From AG1 sp035559775 (lineage in GTDB: Archaea; Thermoproteota; Thermoprotei_A; Sulfolobales; AG1), in the NCBI GenBank assembly GCA_035559775.1, contig DATMAU010000064.1, forward strand, positions 22,769-86,768: a stretch of DNA of 64,000 nucleotides. Direction: 5' to 3'. Position 1 is the stretch's first letter, and the number at the start of each line of letters is the position of its first letter. The notes under the pieces are model-generated. The model was not told where the DNA came from, made no database searches, and worked only from the letters and a program-made list of their open reading frames with translations. The translations under genes were made by a program, and so were the position numbers. Positions 16,323 through 25,537 of the stretch are shown here, one piece after another.

Positions 16323-17231
16323 CTAGCGTGTCAATATATATACAGACCCCTCATATATAGCTATTGTCTCCTCAAACTGTGCTACCTGGGCTCCGGAGAC
16401 CTCTACCAGAACCGGGTATGGGTGGAGAGCACCTTTGGATCTGAGGTTCTCGAGCACCGTATCGATATCGCCCCCCAGGTCTGCTAACCATCTGCTGCAA
16501 AATGGAAGCCCCTTGAACCTAGCTATAGCCTCTCTCAGAACCCTCGCCTCCTCTCCCGAGGACTTGACCTTGGTTTTCTTAACAGAATATATTGTTACGA
16601 GCCTACCCTCCGATACCAGGCCAGCACCGCTTGTTATGAAAGGCTCTATAGCATATACCCCTCCCTCCCTGAATCTCCATGGTATCAGGGCTTCTGAGTA
16701 GTTTGGTATAGACTCGCCAGCATGGATCTTATACCTATCTATCCTATGCCCACTCAGGTTCCTCACAGGTTTCAGGGAATATCTCTTAGCAGTCTCCTCA
16801 ACAACTCTCCCCACATCTCTAAAAGAAACACCTGGCAAGACTCTAGATAGGGCTTTTTCGAGAGCCTCTCTAGCAGCATCCATTATAATCTTATAATCAC
16901 CACCAAGATCTACTGTGAAGGCTGTATCAACAATATAGCCATCAATATGAACACCAAAATCTATCTTTACAAGCCCCCTCTCCGGGAAGAGACTCTTATC
17001 GCTATACGTTGGCGTGTAGTGGGCTGCGACAGAGCCTATGGATATGTTGACCGGGAATGCCGGCTCGCCCCCTAGGGATCTTATGATCTCCTCGATCTTG
17101 ACCGCTGTCTCGACAACAGGTCTCCCGCTGGAGACAAGCTTCTGAGCCTCCTCCTTAACCCTCTTCGCTATCTTCCCCGCCTCCCTGTATTTCTCGAACT
17201 CCTGCTCAGCAAGACCCGGCATCGAGATCAT
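16323..17231 (-). CDS. map: Methionine aminopeptidase, type 2
   Basis: Removes the initiator methionine from nascent proteins. The dimetal ligands are all visible: two aspartates in KIDFGVHIDGYIVDTA (the metal ligands flank this block), histidine in LSGHRIDRYKIH, glutamate in YAIEPF and the C-terminal glutamate in QFEETI. The insert between histidine and the IEPF motif is the type 2 form found in archaea. Length 302 residues is typical. Lies 29 bases after phoU on the same strand and may be read through from the pst operon. Confidence 0.95.
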   Translation of the reverse strand: MISMPGLAEQEFEKYREAGKIAKRVKEEAQKLVSSGRPVVETAVKIEEIIRSLGGEPAFPVNISIGSVAAHYTPTYSDKSLFPERGLVKIDFGVHIDGYIVDTAFTVDLGGDYKIIMDAAREALEKALSRVLPGVSFRDVGRVVEETAKRYSLKPVRNLSGHRIDRYKIHAGESIPNYSEALIPWRFREGGVYAIEPFITSGAGLVSEGRLVTIYSVKKTKVKSSGEEARVLREAIARFKGLPFCSRWLADLGGDIDTVLENLRSKGALHPYPVLVEVSGAQVAQFEETIAIYEGSVYILTR

Positions 17232-17260
17232 CTATAGTTATCATCTGGGGGTATATACCT

Positions 17261-17854
17261 CTATAGCATCTCTATGATCTCCTGGGCTATGTATACAGAG
17301 TGATCAGCTATCCTCTCTAGATACATTAGTATGAGGAGGTCTAGGGTTGAGCAGATATTAGCCGACCTCGAAGCCTCGTCAAGAGCTGTGAAGAGGGTCT
17401 GATCAACCTCTCTATCCATCTCAATAATAGCCCTAGCCCTACCCTTATCCCTGTTAAGAAAAGCCTCTATACTCCCCCTAACCATCTCAACAACCCGTTT
17501 AGAGATCATGCTCGAGTATCTCAGATCACAGCTAGCACCACTTATCCTAGTAACCCTATCGAGCACTGTCGATATGTCGAGTGCATATCTAGAGAACCTA
17601 TAGAGCCCATAGGAGATCTCCAAAGCCGCTATAAGCCCCCTGAGATCGGATGCCGTGGGCTGATACCTAGCCATGATCTCGACTATGTTTCTATGTATCT
17701 CGAGCCTCATCTCCCTAACATCGTCAATACGCTTCCTAATAACATCGGGGGTTGCTTTCAAGCTTACAACGTTCTCAACGATCTCCTCAGAGATCCTCGA
17801 GATCTCCTTAAGCATCCTCTCCAGGCCCTTGACGCGATAATCTATAGGTCTCAA
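17261..17854 (-). CDS. phoU: PhoU-like phosphate transport regulator
   Basis: All-helical protein with the PhoU repeat pattern; the family motif MDREVDQTLF is at about residues 146-155 and IADHSVYIAQEII near the C-terminus. PhoU proteins bind metals and restrain Pst-mediated phosphate uptake. At 197 residues it is slightly shorter than usual (about 215-230). Overlaps pstB by 4 bases; last gene of the pst operon. No PhoR/PhoB partner is present, as usual in archaea. Confidence 0.88.
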   Translation of the reverse strand: MRPIDYRVKGLERMLKEISRISEEIVENVVSLKATPDVIRKRIDDVREMRLEIHRNIVEIMARYQPTASDLRGLIAALEISYGLYRFSRYALDISTVLDRVTRISGASCDLRYSSMISKRVVEMVRGSIEAFLNRDKGRARAIIEMDREVDQTLFTALDEASRSANICSTLDLLILMYLERIADHSVYIAQEIIEML

Positions 17855-18624
17855 GCCACCATCCTCCCTGTTATGTATTTCTCTGTAAGCTCGTTCTCAG
17901 GTCTCGTAAAGATCTTCGACGACGGGCCGACCTCGATAAGCCTGCCATCATATATGAAGGCAACATAGTCAGAAACCCTTGAGGCTTGGAAAGTGTTATG
18001 GGTTACCAAGACCACCGTCAGGATCTCCTTAAGTTCGGTTATAAGGCTTTCGATCCTAGAGGTGCCCACCGGATCTAGGTTAGATGTAGGCTCATCCATC
18101 AGAATAGCCTTAGGCCTCATAGCCAGAGCCCTTGCTATGCATAGCCTCTGCTGCTGACCCCCAGATAGCTTGCCAGCAGGTGCTCCAAGCCTGTCCTTAA
18201 CCTCATCCCATAGATAGGCTTTCTCAAGAGCCCATCTAACAAGCTCATCAAGCTCTTTCTTACTCCTAACAAGCCTGTTGAGCCTCGGACCGAGAGCTAC
18301 ATTGTCATATATAGACATGCTGGGTATGGGGTTAGGGATCTGGAATACCATCCCCACCATCCTCCTAATAGCCATCGGGTCAGCGGTATCTCCATATATA
18401 TCAACACCGTCTATGATAACACTACCCTCAACCCTCGCCTCAGGATATAGATCGAGTAACCTGTTAATGGCCCTAAGAATGGTAGACTTACCACTACCCG
18501 AGGGGCCCATTATAGTGAAAACAACGTTACGTGGGATCGAGAGGCTTACCCCCTTAATAACCTCCCTAGCCCCGAACCAGACCCTGAGGTCTTTGATCTC
18601 TATAGAGGCTCCTGAAGCTCCCAA
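17851..18624 (-). CDS. pstB: Phosphate ABC transporter ATP-binding protein
   Basis: ATPase of the high-affinity phosphate importer. Seen: Walker A GPSGSGKST, the PstB-typical VFQIPNPIPSMSIYDNVALG block, signature LSGGQQQRLC and Walker B AILMDEPTSNLDP. Length 257 residues is normal. Order pstS-pstC-pstA-pstB-phoU supports the assignment; starts 4 bases after pstA. Confidence 0.96.
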   Translation of the reverse strand: MGASGASIEIKDLRVWFGAREVIKGVSLSIPRNVVFTIMGPSGSGKSTILRAINRLLDLYPEARVEGSVIIDGVDIYGDTADPMAIRRMVGMVFQIPNPIPSMSIYDNVALGPRLNRLVRSKKELDELVRWALEKAYLWDEVKDRLGAPAGKLSGGQQQRLCIARALAMRPKAILMDEPTSNLDPVGTSRIESLITELKEILTVVLVTHNTFQASRVSDYVAFIYDGRLIEVGPSSKIFTRPENELTEKYITGRMVA

Positions 18625-18628
18625 CCTC

Positions 18629-19510
18629 CTACCACCTCCTATGAGAGAGTATCCTTGAAACTATGAAAAGAGCCACCGACATGGAGAGCAGTATGAGTGC
18701 TGCACCCCATGAGGCCTTAACCCAGTTATCATACCCAGAGAGGGCCATGTTATATATACCCAGGGTAAGCGACCCTATGGGTCTAAAGAGCATACCACCA
18801 TCGATCGGCGGGTATAGATCGCTACCAAAGGCTGTGAAGAAGAGAGGAGCAGTCTCGCCCAGAGCCTTGCCAACCCCTATAGCGAGCGCTGTAATCACTG
18901 TCGCCTTGATATACCTCATCATTATCATCGAAGCCTTAATCCTAGATGATCCGAGAGAATAGATAGCCTCCCTCAAACTCGTGGGCACGCTTCTAAGCCC
19001 ATCCTCGATCTGTGTGTATATGAATGGGATCATAACTATAGCCAGCGCTATTGCCCCTGAGAGGGCGCTGAACCTAGGTATGGGGTTCTGGAGACCAAAC
19101 ATGCCTAAAACCTCGTCCAGGATCTTTAGGAATCCATATACGCTGAGCCCAACTATGATTGTAGGGAACTCTATCATAGCCCTGGTAAGCGTTGATGTGG
19201 CAAACCCTAGTTTGCTCCTCAGACTCTGGGTTGTATATACTGCTGCGAAGATCGCTATAGGGGTTGCTATAACTGTTGCTATAGACACTAGGATCAGTGT
19301 GCCCAGTATATATGGCCCGACGCCCCCCACCTCCTCAGAGCCTGGGAGAGGCCTCTCTTCGTAGAAGAAGCCTGGGAAATTGCTTGCTATAACGCTTGAG
19401 CCGTTTATAAACACAACGGCTATTAGATGGAAGACCGGGAGTATAGATATAGCGAATAATAATACGAAGACCAGCATCCCCAGACTAGATCTAAGTCTCC
19501 TGGTATCCAT
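18629..19510 (-). CDS. pstA: Phosphate ABC transporter permease PstA
   Basis: Inner membrane subunit of the phosphate importer with six hydrophobic segments. The N-terminal helix spans about residues 12-34 and the EAA-type loop is around LREAIYSLGSSRIKA (about residue 180), followed by the PstA-typical GKALGETAPLFFTA block. Length 293 residues is normal. It lies between pstC (2 bases) and pstB (4 bases). Confidence 0.94.
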   Translation of the reverse strand: MDTRRLRSSLGMLVFVLLFAISILPVFHLIAVVFINGSSVIASNFPGFFYEERPLPGSEEVGGVGPYILGTLILVSIATVIATPIAIFAAVYTTQSLRSKLGFATSTLTRAMIEFPTIIVGLSVYGFLKILDEVLGMFGLQNPIPRFSALSGAIALAIVMIPFIYTQIEDGLRSVPTSLREAIYSLGSSRIKASMIMMRYIKATVITALAIGVGKALGETAPLFFTAFGSDLYPPIDGGMLFRPIGSLTLGIYNMALSGYDNWVKASWGAALILLSMSVALFIVSRILSHRRW

Positions 19511-19511
19511 C

Positions 19512-20435
19512 CTAACCCCTCCTCGAGATTATAGATACATATATATTGATCCCGAGCCCTATTAGGAAAAGGATCAAGGCCATCCCAAATATGGCTGGAA
19601 CCATATATGTATATGCCTCAGCGTTCTGGTACTGATCGGCTATGAGACTCGCTATAGTATAACCAGGGCTGAAGATCCTCCAGAAATCGGGGTTAAGGAC
19701 ATTACCAATAACCATAGCGACAGCTACAGTCTCGCCAACAGCCCTGCCATACGAGATCATTAGTGCTGATAGTATAGATGTCCTAATATATCTAAGCTTG
19801 ATCATAACGACCTCGAGCTTTGTGAGCCCGAGCGAGTACAGAGCCTCGTCAATATATCTAGGCACTCTGGCTAGAGACTCCCTTATTATAGCTGTAGAGA
19901 ATGGGACTATCATTATAGAGAGGAGTATCGATGCAGAGAGAATAGATGTTCCAAGAGAGCCTGGAGAGCCTAGATATGGTGTGAGCAGTGAGAGAGGAGG
20001 TGTGGAAACGAGACTGCCTATCACGGGCGATAATACGAATAACCCCCACAGCCCGTATATCACTGTCGGTATAGCTGCCGAGAGATCTGTGAGTGTGCTT
20101 GCAAAAGCCCTAGCCCAGCTCGGCAGGATCTCTGTTATAGTTACCGCAGACCCTATGGCTAGTAGAGCCGCTATCGCTATAGCTATCCCGCCAGTAACCA
20201 GGGTGCCGCCGAGTGCGAAGAGAATGCCGTAGCTCTCTTTCACACCGCTCCAGGCGCTCGTCGTTATAAATGATAACCCTTCTTTTACGAAGATCCTGAC
20301 ACCCTGCCCGGCTAGTATGAGATTTATAGTTATAACTATAAAAGCTATAGCTATGTTGGCTAATGCTAAGAGCAGGAAAAAGTATTCTCTATTCCTCTTA
20401 AAAAGATTCCTCTCAAAAAGCCTCAGAGCCCCCAC
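19512..20435 (-). CDS. pstC: Phosphate ABC transporter permease PstC
   Basis: Second membrane subunit. Six hydrophobic segments; AIPTVIYGLWGLFVL is a PstC-type motif, and GRAVGETVAVAMVIGN near residue 230 is the counterpart of the PstA motif. Length 307 residues is typical. The gene sits 13 bases after pstS and 2 bases before pstA. Confidence 0.94.
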   Translation of the reverse strand: MGALRLFERNLFKRNREYFFLLLALANIAIAFIVITINLILAGQGVRIFVKEGLSFITTSAWSGVKESYGILFALGGTLVTGGIAIAIAALLAIGSAVTITEILPSWARAFASTLTDLSAAIPTVIYGLWGLFVLSPVIGSLVSTPPLSLLTPYLGSPGSLGTSILSASILLSIMIVPFSTAIIRESLARVPRYIDEALYSLGLTKLEVVMIKLRYIRTSILSALMISYGRAVGETVAVAMVIGNVLNPDFWRIFSPGYTIASLIADQYQNAEAYTYMVPAIFGMALILFLIGLGINIYVSIISRRG

Positions 20436-20448
20436 CCGCCACTCCTAA

Positions 20449-21756
20449 CTAGTATTTCAGATAATCCTCTAAATACTTGATAGCCTTGGCTACAAGCTCT
20501 TTCGGAAGCGGTACATAGCCTGTAACAATGTTCTCAGGCTTCTGGCCTTCTGTCAACACCCACTTGAAGAATGCTGAGAGGGCTGCAGCTAAATCCTTAT
20601 TGCTAGTTATATCTGTATAGATGAATGCATACACCATACCAACTATAGGGTATGTCTTCTCCCCCTCCCTGTTTATGAGAGTGGCGGGAACATCTCCCCA
20701 GAAGGAGGAGGGCGGCGGCAGGTCTTTCGCACCTCTTTTAAGCGCCTCCATAACAGTCTCTGCAGAGGGCACTACGTAGAAGCCGTCTTTGTTTTTAAGA
20801 GCAGCCATAGGGATCTTGTTGGCTACAGCGTACGAGTACTCAACATACCCTATCGAGTATTTCGTCCCCTTAACCTTTGCACTTACGCCCTCGTTACCCT
20901 TACCGCCTTCTCCATATCCGATTGCATCCCTCGGCCACTCTACTGTATAGCCAGAGCCTACTTTCACCTTCCACTCGCTTGATACAGTTGATAAATATAG
21001 TGTGAAGAGGGCTGTTGTACCGCTTCCATCGCTTCTATGGACACCCTTGATAATCTCGTGGGGTAATAGAGATCTGCAGCCCTCGACCTGCTGCATTTTG
21101 ATCCTATCGTCATCCCAATAGAGGATCTTTCCTAGGTAGATATCAGCTATAACCTCTCCAGAGAGTCTCAGGGGGCCACATTTGCTTTCATCCCACTCAG
21201 GTATATTATATATAATCCCAACACCCCCAGCTATTAAGGGTACCTGGATGAAAGAGGCTCTGCGCGAGACAAGCTTATCATATGTGGTCTTAGATATAGG
21301 GACATCTGCAGCACCGAAATCCAAGGCTCTATCAAACCACTTAGCCTCACCAGCACCGCTACCAATACTCTGGTAGTTAACAGTCACATAGCCCCCGCTC
21401 ACTGATCTGAACTTCTGCGCCCAGGCCTGCATCTGTGGATTCACGAAAGTCGAGCCCCCACCCGTTATCAGGACCTCTTTCCTAGGTATCTCTGCTTTCA
21501 CCGATAAGTCTTCATAGGCGAATGTCAAGACTATCATTCCATAGGACGTGGTTGTCGCTGTAGTCGTAGCTGTTGCTGTCACAGTGTTCCTTGTCGTCTC
21601 GGTTGATTGTGCCGGTATTCCTGCCCCTCCCCAGGGTCTGTATACGAGGAACACCACGGCCCCTATAGCTACTATAGCTATGAGTATCCCTATAGGTATT
21701 ATTTTCTTCAACCTCTCCCCACGATCGTTTATATCAATAAGGAGAGATATATACAT
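20449..21756 (-). CDS. pstS: Phosphate ABC transporter substrate-binding protein PstS
   Basis: Extracytoplasmic phosphate receptor. An N-terminal membrane anchor (about residues 19-41) is followed by a threonine-rich linker (about residues 50-71), a typical spacer for surface proteins of Thermoprotei. The binding domain has GGGSTFVNPQMQAW, the SIGSGAGEAKWF loop and HRSDGSGTTALFT, all phosphate-contacting motifs of PstS. The second of two close ATGs (21756) is the start used; a TTG at 21711 is an alternative that would still retain the anchor. First gene of the pst operon. Confidence 0.93.
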   Translation of the reverse strand: MYISLLIDINDRGERLKKIIPIGILIAIVAIGAVVFLVYRPWGGAGIPAQSTETTRNTVTATATTTATTTSYGMIVLTFAYEDLSVKAEIPRKEVLITGGGSTFVNPQMQAWAQKFRSVSGGYVTVNYQSIGSGAGEAKWFDRALDFGAADVPISKTTYDKLVSRRASFIQVPLIAGGVGIIYNIPEWDESKCGPLRLSGEVIADIYLGKILYWDDDRIKMQQVEGCRSLLPHEIIKGVHRSDGSGTTALFTLYLSTVSSEWKVKVGSGYTVEWPRDAIGYGEGGKGNEGVSAKVKGTKYSIGYVEYSYAVANKIPMAALKNKDGFYVVPSAETVMEALKRGAKDLPPPSSFWGDVPATLINREGEKTYPIVGMVYAFIYTDITSNKDLAAALSAFFKWVLTEGQKPENIVTGYVPLPKELVAKAIKYLEDYLKY

Positions 21757-22070
21757 ACATATGCGCCAATATTGATAACAAACACAAACTTAAAGACATA
21801 GAGCCACATATGGTGTTACAGATTACCAGCAGCCAGGGTTATAGGCAACACAGCCCTTACGACCCACACGGCCTTTCCCCCTCTATTTATCACAGGACTT
21901 TAGAAGCCGGATGCTCTTTACATGCTGGCCAACCTCTCCCACGGCCCGCCAGCCAGTCTCACGGGGATCTTTATCCCTAGGGCGTGGAATGAGTCGTGAT
22001 ACCTCCTAAGAGCTTCTGGGATGACGCACTACAATATATACCCTGACACCTAGCAATATCAGAGGGAGCA
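21757..22070. other. Divergent intergenic region between pstS and the DUF58 gene
   Basis: 314 bp with no gene. It must hold the pst operon promoter (AT-rich next to 21757-21800) and that of the DUF58 gene (CAATATATAC near 22032-22041, with GAGGGAG just before the ATG at 22071). The centre is unusually C-rich, with one small hairpin (GGGAT, loop CTTT, ATCCC at 21964-21977). No tRNA or C/D-box motif could be found. Confidence 0.5.
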
Positions 22071-23408
22071 ATGTCGCAATATATAGTGAAATCCACTGAG
22101 AGGCTTGCTTCCGTGGTTCTTGTAGCAGCTATATTTATAACTATCGGATCCTTTCCCGGAAACCTGATCGGGATCCCTACAGGCTATTCCCAGGCTCTTG
22201 TATGGTCGGGGGTCTTTCTGGTAATCCTCTCTCTAGCCCTCATGGGGTATGTTAATATATCTATGAATAAGATCACTAGATCCAGGATTAGGGGCGCAGC
22301 CGACAGGGGTTTTGAGGGAGAAGAGCTCTGGGTATCTTATAGGCTGTGTAACAGTGGGTTAATACCAATAGGCCCTATAGAGATCTTCCTAGTATATCCA
22401 GAGCACTTGAGACTTTCTAAAGGATCTAGAAGGGCCCTGATCATGATACCTCCCAGGGGTTGTGTAACATATAGAGCTGCCTTTGAGGCTAGGACGGGGA
22501 GGCACCTCATAGGCCCGCTGAGGATCGTTGTCAGAGATCCTCTGGGTCTCTTTAGAAGCGATGAGATCGATGTGGGAGAGCCTGTAGAGCTTCTCGTGCT
22601 ACCCAGACTAATCCCCTCAAGCCTCAGATCCAGCCTTCTCTTAGCGAGATCTCTAGGGATGGCTAGGTCAAGGATCTCTGGGAGCGGTACCGAGTTCCTC
22701 AGCGTGAGAGAATATAGGGAGGGAGACGAGCCCAGAAGGATCGTGTGGAGACATACAGCCAGATGGGGCAGATTGATAGTTAAGGAGACAGAGAAAGAGG
22801 CTTCAGGCAATATATTCTACATACTCCTCATAACAGGAGAAATGTTCACAGGACCCTATAGAGAGACACCCTTCGAGAACGCGGCGAGAATTATAGCGAC
22901 CATGTCGAGGTACTCGGCATCAAGGGGCGATGCAATGTTCCTAGCACTATACTCCAGAGAGACTATAGATCTTGTTGGACCCTCGAGAGGGCTTGGCGGG
23001 TATAGAAGCATACTCTCAAGAATGGCTAGAATTAGCTTCTCTCAGGATACAGTAGTTAGCGATATAGATCCCAGACCCCTGGCGAAACTTCTCATGAGAC
23101 ATTTAAAAGGAGGAGACATAGTGCTACTCTTCACAACACCCCCGAGAGATTCTAGGGCTATCGTTACAGCTATAGAGAGAATAGAAAGGGGTGTGAGAAG
23201 CGCTGGAGGCTCTTTCTACACAGTCATCCCAACTCCAAGCCTGGATCTGGTTAGAAGACTGGATCTAGGCTCTAAGATCAAACTAATGCAGATGATCAAG
23301 GATAGCACGGCCTTAGCAAAAGAGCTAAGAGGAAGGGGGGTGAAGGCTATCAATATAAGCCAGGGGAGGATTATAACCCTCACCAGGCTGATAGAGATGA
23401 CACTGTAG
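22071..23408 (+). CDS. DUF58 domain membrane protein
   Basis: Two N-terminal transmembrane helices (about residues 10-60) precede a beta-rich region and a DUF58 core. The diagnostic motif GTEFLSVREYREGDEPRRI-VWR-TARWG is visible near residues 205-232 (given here in pieces), followed by a von Willebrand A-like fold. DUF58 proteins usually pair with a MoxR AAA ATPase in metal-insertion or stress complexes, but no MoxR gene is adjacent here. Length 445 residues is in range. Function of this protein unknown. Confidence 0.85.
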   Translation: MSQYIVKSTERLASVVLVAAIFITIGSFPGNLIGIPTGYSQALVWSGVFLVILSLALMGYVNISMNKITRSRIRGAADRGFEGEELWVSYRLCNSGLIPIGPIEIFLVYPEHLRLSKGSRRALIMIPPRGCVTYRAAFEARTGRHLIGPLRIVVRDPLGLFRSDEIDVGEPVELLVLPRLIPSSLRSSLLLARSLGMARSRISGSGTEFLSVREYREGDEPRRIVWRHTARWGRLIVKETEKEASGNIFYILLITGEMFTGPYRETPFENAARIIATMSRYSASRGDAMFLALYSRETIDLVGPSRGLGGYRSILSRMARISFSQDTVVSDIDPRPLAKLLMRHLKGGDIVLLFTTPPRDSRAIVTAIERIERGVRSAGGSFYTVIPTPSLDLVRRLDLGSKIKLMQMIKDSTALAKELRGRGVKAINISQGRIITLTRLIEMTL

Positions 23409-23702
23409 CAACTGATATAGCGTTATAAACCATACTATCTCTAGCTTCACCAGCCCAAACACCCTCCCATTGAACCCGTATCGCTAGCGTTAAATCACTT
23501 AGAAAACCGATCTATAGTTCTTCCTCTACCCAGCCTCCCCTGCCCATTGTATGGAGAAACTCATACACTGGTTCTTTCTCACCTTTCCCAACACATATAT
23601 CATGTATATAATAATAACAGCACCGGGTCTTTCAAGCTTACGTAGAAGCATTAAAACTATAAAAGATCTAGTGGGGAGATAGAGTGACTATTACAAGAGA
23701 CC

Positions 23703-24671
23703 TTAGTGAAACATGGAATAGTTTACAGAGATAGCGATAGCAAGTGTAACTAGGTATACTAGAACCAGGACAGCTGTAAATAGTCTCAAGGCTCTATATA
23801 TATCTGGATAGCTTGGTAGCGGGCCCTCACCAAGCACATAGCTCCCCACCTTTTCCAGCCTGATGCCGAGGCTCCCGGCAGCGGCCGCCATAGGGTGCCC
23901 AGCATTCGCGCTCTCAGTCCTATTCCTATACTCTATATAGATCCTCAGGGCTCTCTCAATACTACCTCCAGCTATTGGTGCGAGGATAATGATCATGATT
24001 GCTACGAGCCTGGCTGGTATATAGTTAATAACAGTATCAGCCTTCGCTGAGAGCCACCCGGCTTTTATATACTCAGGTGTTTTGAAGCCGAGAGCCCCGT
24101 CTAGAGTGTTTATAAGCCTCTGTATAAGCCCTCCCATAGGTCCTAGGAGGGCTGTGTATAGTAGGGGCGATGCTATCCCGTCAACCGTGCTCTCGAAGAG
24201 CGATTCTATTGAGGCTGATGCTAGATGTCCTCTCCCCAGCTTGCTAGTATCCCTTCTAACGATCCACGAGGTCTTCTCTCTAGCACACGCTATATCGTCT
24301 CTCTCAAGGCATCTCGCCACGTCTCTCACGATGTCTGCTAAAAGCCTTACAGGTACTGAGAGCTTCACTATATATGCTGAGACAAGGATCCAGAAGATCT
24401 CTCCGAATATGCGGGCTACATAGAGAAGGGATCCATAGGCTATGCAATGAACCGCCATGACAGCAAGCCACGTAATAACCCCCCTAGCCCTGCTAGAACC
24501 AGGCGGGGAGAGAAGCCTAGCCATGGTATAGGCTGTATGGACCGGGTGTATCTTGAGGAGCAAGCCCCTGTGATACGGGTATAGGAGATCCATTAAGAGT
24601 CCTAATAATATGGGGACAACCCTCTCAAACAATCCCATGGGCAAAAGAAAATCGATCATATCGATACCCAC
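23703..24671 (-). CDS. cbiB: Adenosylcobinamide-phosphate synthase (CbiB/CobD)
   Basis: Membrane enzyme attaching aminopropanol phosphate to adenosylcobyric acid in cobalamin assembly. Seen: PYHRGLL...HPVHTAYTMARLL at the N-terminus (family DP-HP region), ESLFESTVDGIASPLLY near residue 158 and NAGHPMAAAAGSLGIRLEK near residue 258, all characteristic. About four to five hydrophobic segments. Length 322 residues is typical. It overlaps cobS by 16 bases, forming a two-gene cobalamin operon with it first being cobS on this strand. Confidence 0.92.
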   Translation of the reverse strand: MGIDMIDFLLPMGLFERVVPILLGLLMDLLYPYHRGLLLKIHPVHTAYTMARLLSPPGSSRARGVITWLAVMAVHCIAYGSLLYVARIFGEIFWILVSAYIVKLSVPVRLLADIVRDVARCLERDDIACAREKTSWIVRRDTSKLGRGHLASASIESLFESTVDGIASPLLYTALLGPMGGLIQRLINTLDGALGFKTPEYIKAGWLSAKADTVINYIPARLVAIMIIILAPIAGGSIERALRIYIEYRNRTESANAGHPMAAAAGSLGIRLEKVGSYVLGEGPLPSYPDIYRALRLFTAVLVLVYLVTLAIAISVNYSMFH

Positions 24672-25402
24672 GAGATCATGAAAACCACATAGCTAACCTC
24701 GCCAGAAAAGCCGGCTACATCGCCACTAACATATCCGAGAACCCTGTTAGCAATCACGGCCGAAAAAATCGATGCAAGCACGGCAAAGACTAGCTGATAG
24801 AGGAGTAGGGATCCTAGTAAGGGTAGGGATATTAAACTATAGAGTATAATCAAAATAGCTATGGAGATCACTAGCTTATTACGACTAAGGGATCTTTTAA
24901 AAATGCTTCCAAGACCCTCATAGGGCTCAACTCTCCCAAGCCCCATGCAGATAACCATAGATCCTCCGTGGATAACCTCGCCCAGGAGGAAAACTGCTGG
25001 GAGGAGCCTAGGATCTATCGATGATAATGAGGAGTAGAGCAAAGCTGTATAAAGACCCATAGAGGCAACCCCATAGGATCCTCTATACCTATCCTTCATC
25101 ACAGCCCCAGCATCCCTACCAAACCTAGATGCTAGAAGAGCCTCGCTGAAGTCTATGAAGCCATCTATATGTAGAAAACCCTGTATAATTATGTGGAGAG
25201 CAATAGCGATCCCTGCGAGGAATTGGTGGGGTAGAGAACCAGCTATTGTTAAAATGATAAAGCCTGGAACACCTCTTAGAAAGCCAACTATAGGGGATAG
25301 GTAAAAGGCTGATGCAGCATCATGTAGAGATCTATATTTACTTGGAACTGGATAGATCGTTAGAAACGACATAAGCGATAAAAGATCCCTTAAAAAGCCC
25401 AA
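24656..25402 (-). CDS. cobS: Adenosylcobinamide-GDP ribazoletransferase (cobalamin synthase)
   Basis: Membrane enzyme joining adenosylcobinamide-GDP and alpha-ribazole in the last step of cobalamin assembly. The family motif HIDGFIDFSEALLA-R (about residues 73-89) followed by MKDRYRGSYGVAS is visible, where acidic residues bind magnesium. Six or so hydrophobic segments. Length 248 residues is normal. It overlaps cbiB, placing the last two membrane steps of the pathway in one transcript. No cobY or cobT is nearby. Confidence 0.93.
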   Translation of the reverse strand: MGFLRDLLSLMSFLTIYPVPSKYRSLHDAASAFYLSPIVGFLRGVPGFIILTIAGSLPHQFLAGIAIALHIIIQGFLHIDGFIDFSEALLASRFGRDAGAVMKDRYRGSYGVASMGLYTALLYSSLSSIDPRLLPAVFLLGEVIHGGSMVICMGLGRVEPYEGLGSIFKRSLSRNKLVISIAILIILYSLISLPLLGSLLLYQLVFAVLASIFSAVIANRVLGYVSGDVAGFSGEVSYVVFMISWVSI

Positions 25403-25537
25403 TAGGTGTTACCACCATTAACTATAATAAGAAGGGCATTTAATGGTCACATATGATGAGAACAGATGCATAAACTTGGAAGGTCTTGATCTGCTTGCTT
25501 GATCTTGAATTTGTGGCGAGAGGTCTATGGATTATAT

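Noticed and set aside
21830..22030. C-rich stretch considered as a structured RNA or tRNA fragment
   Set aside because: No T-loop motif, no acceptor pairing and only one short stem.
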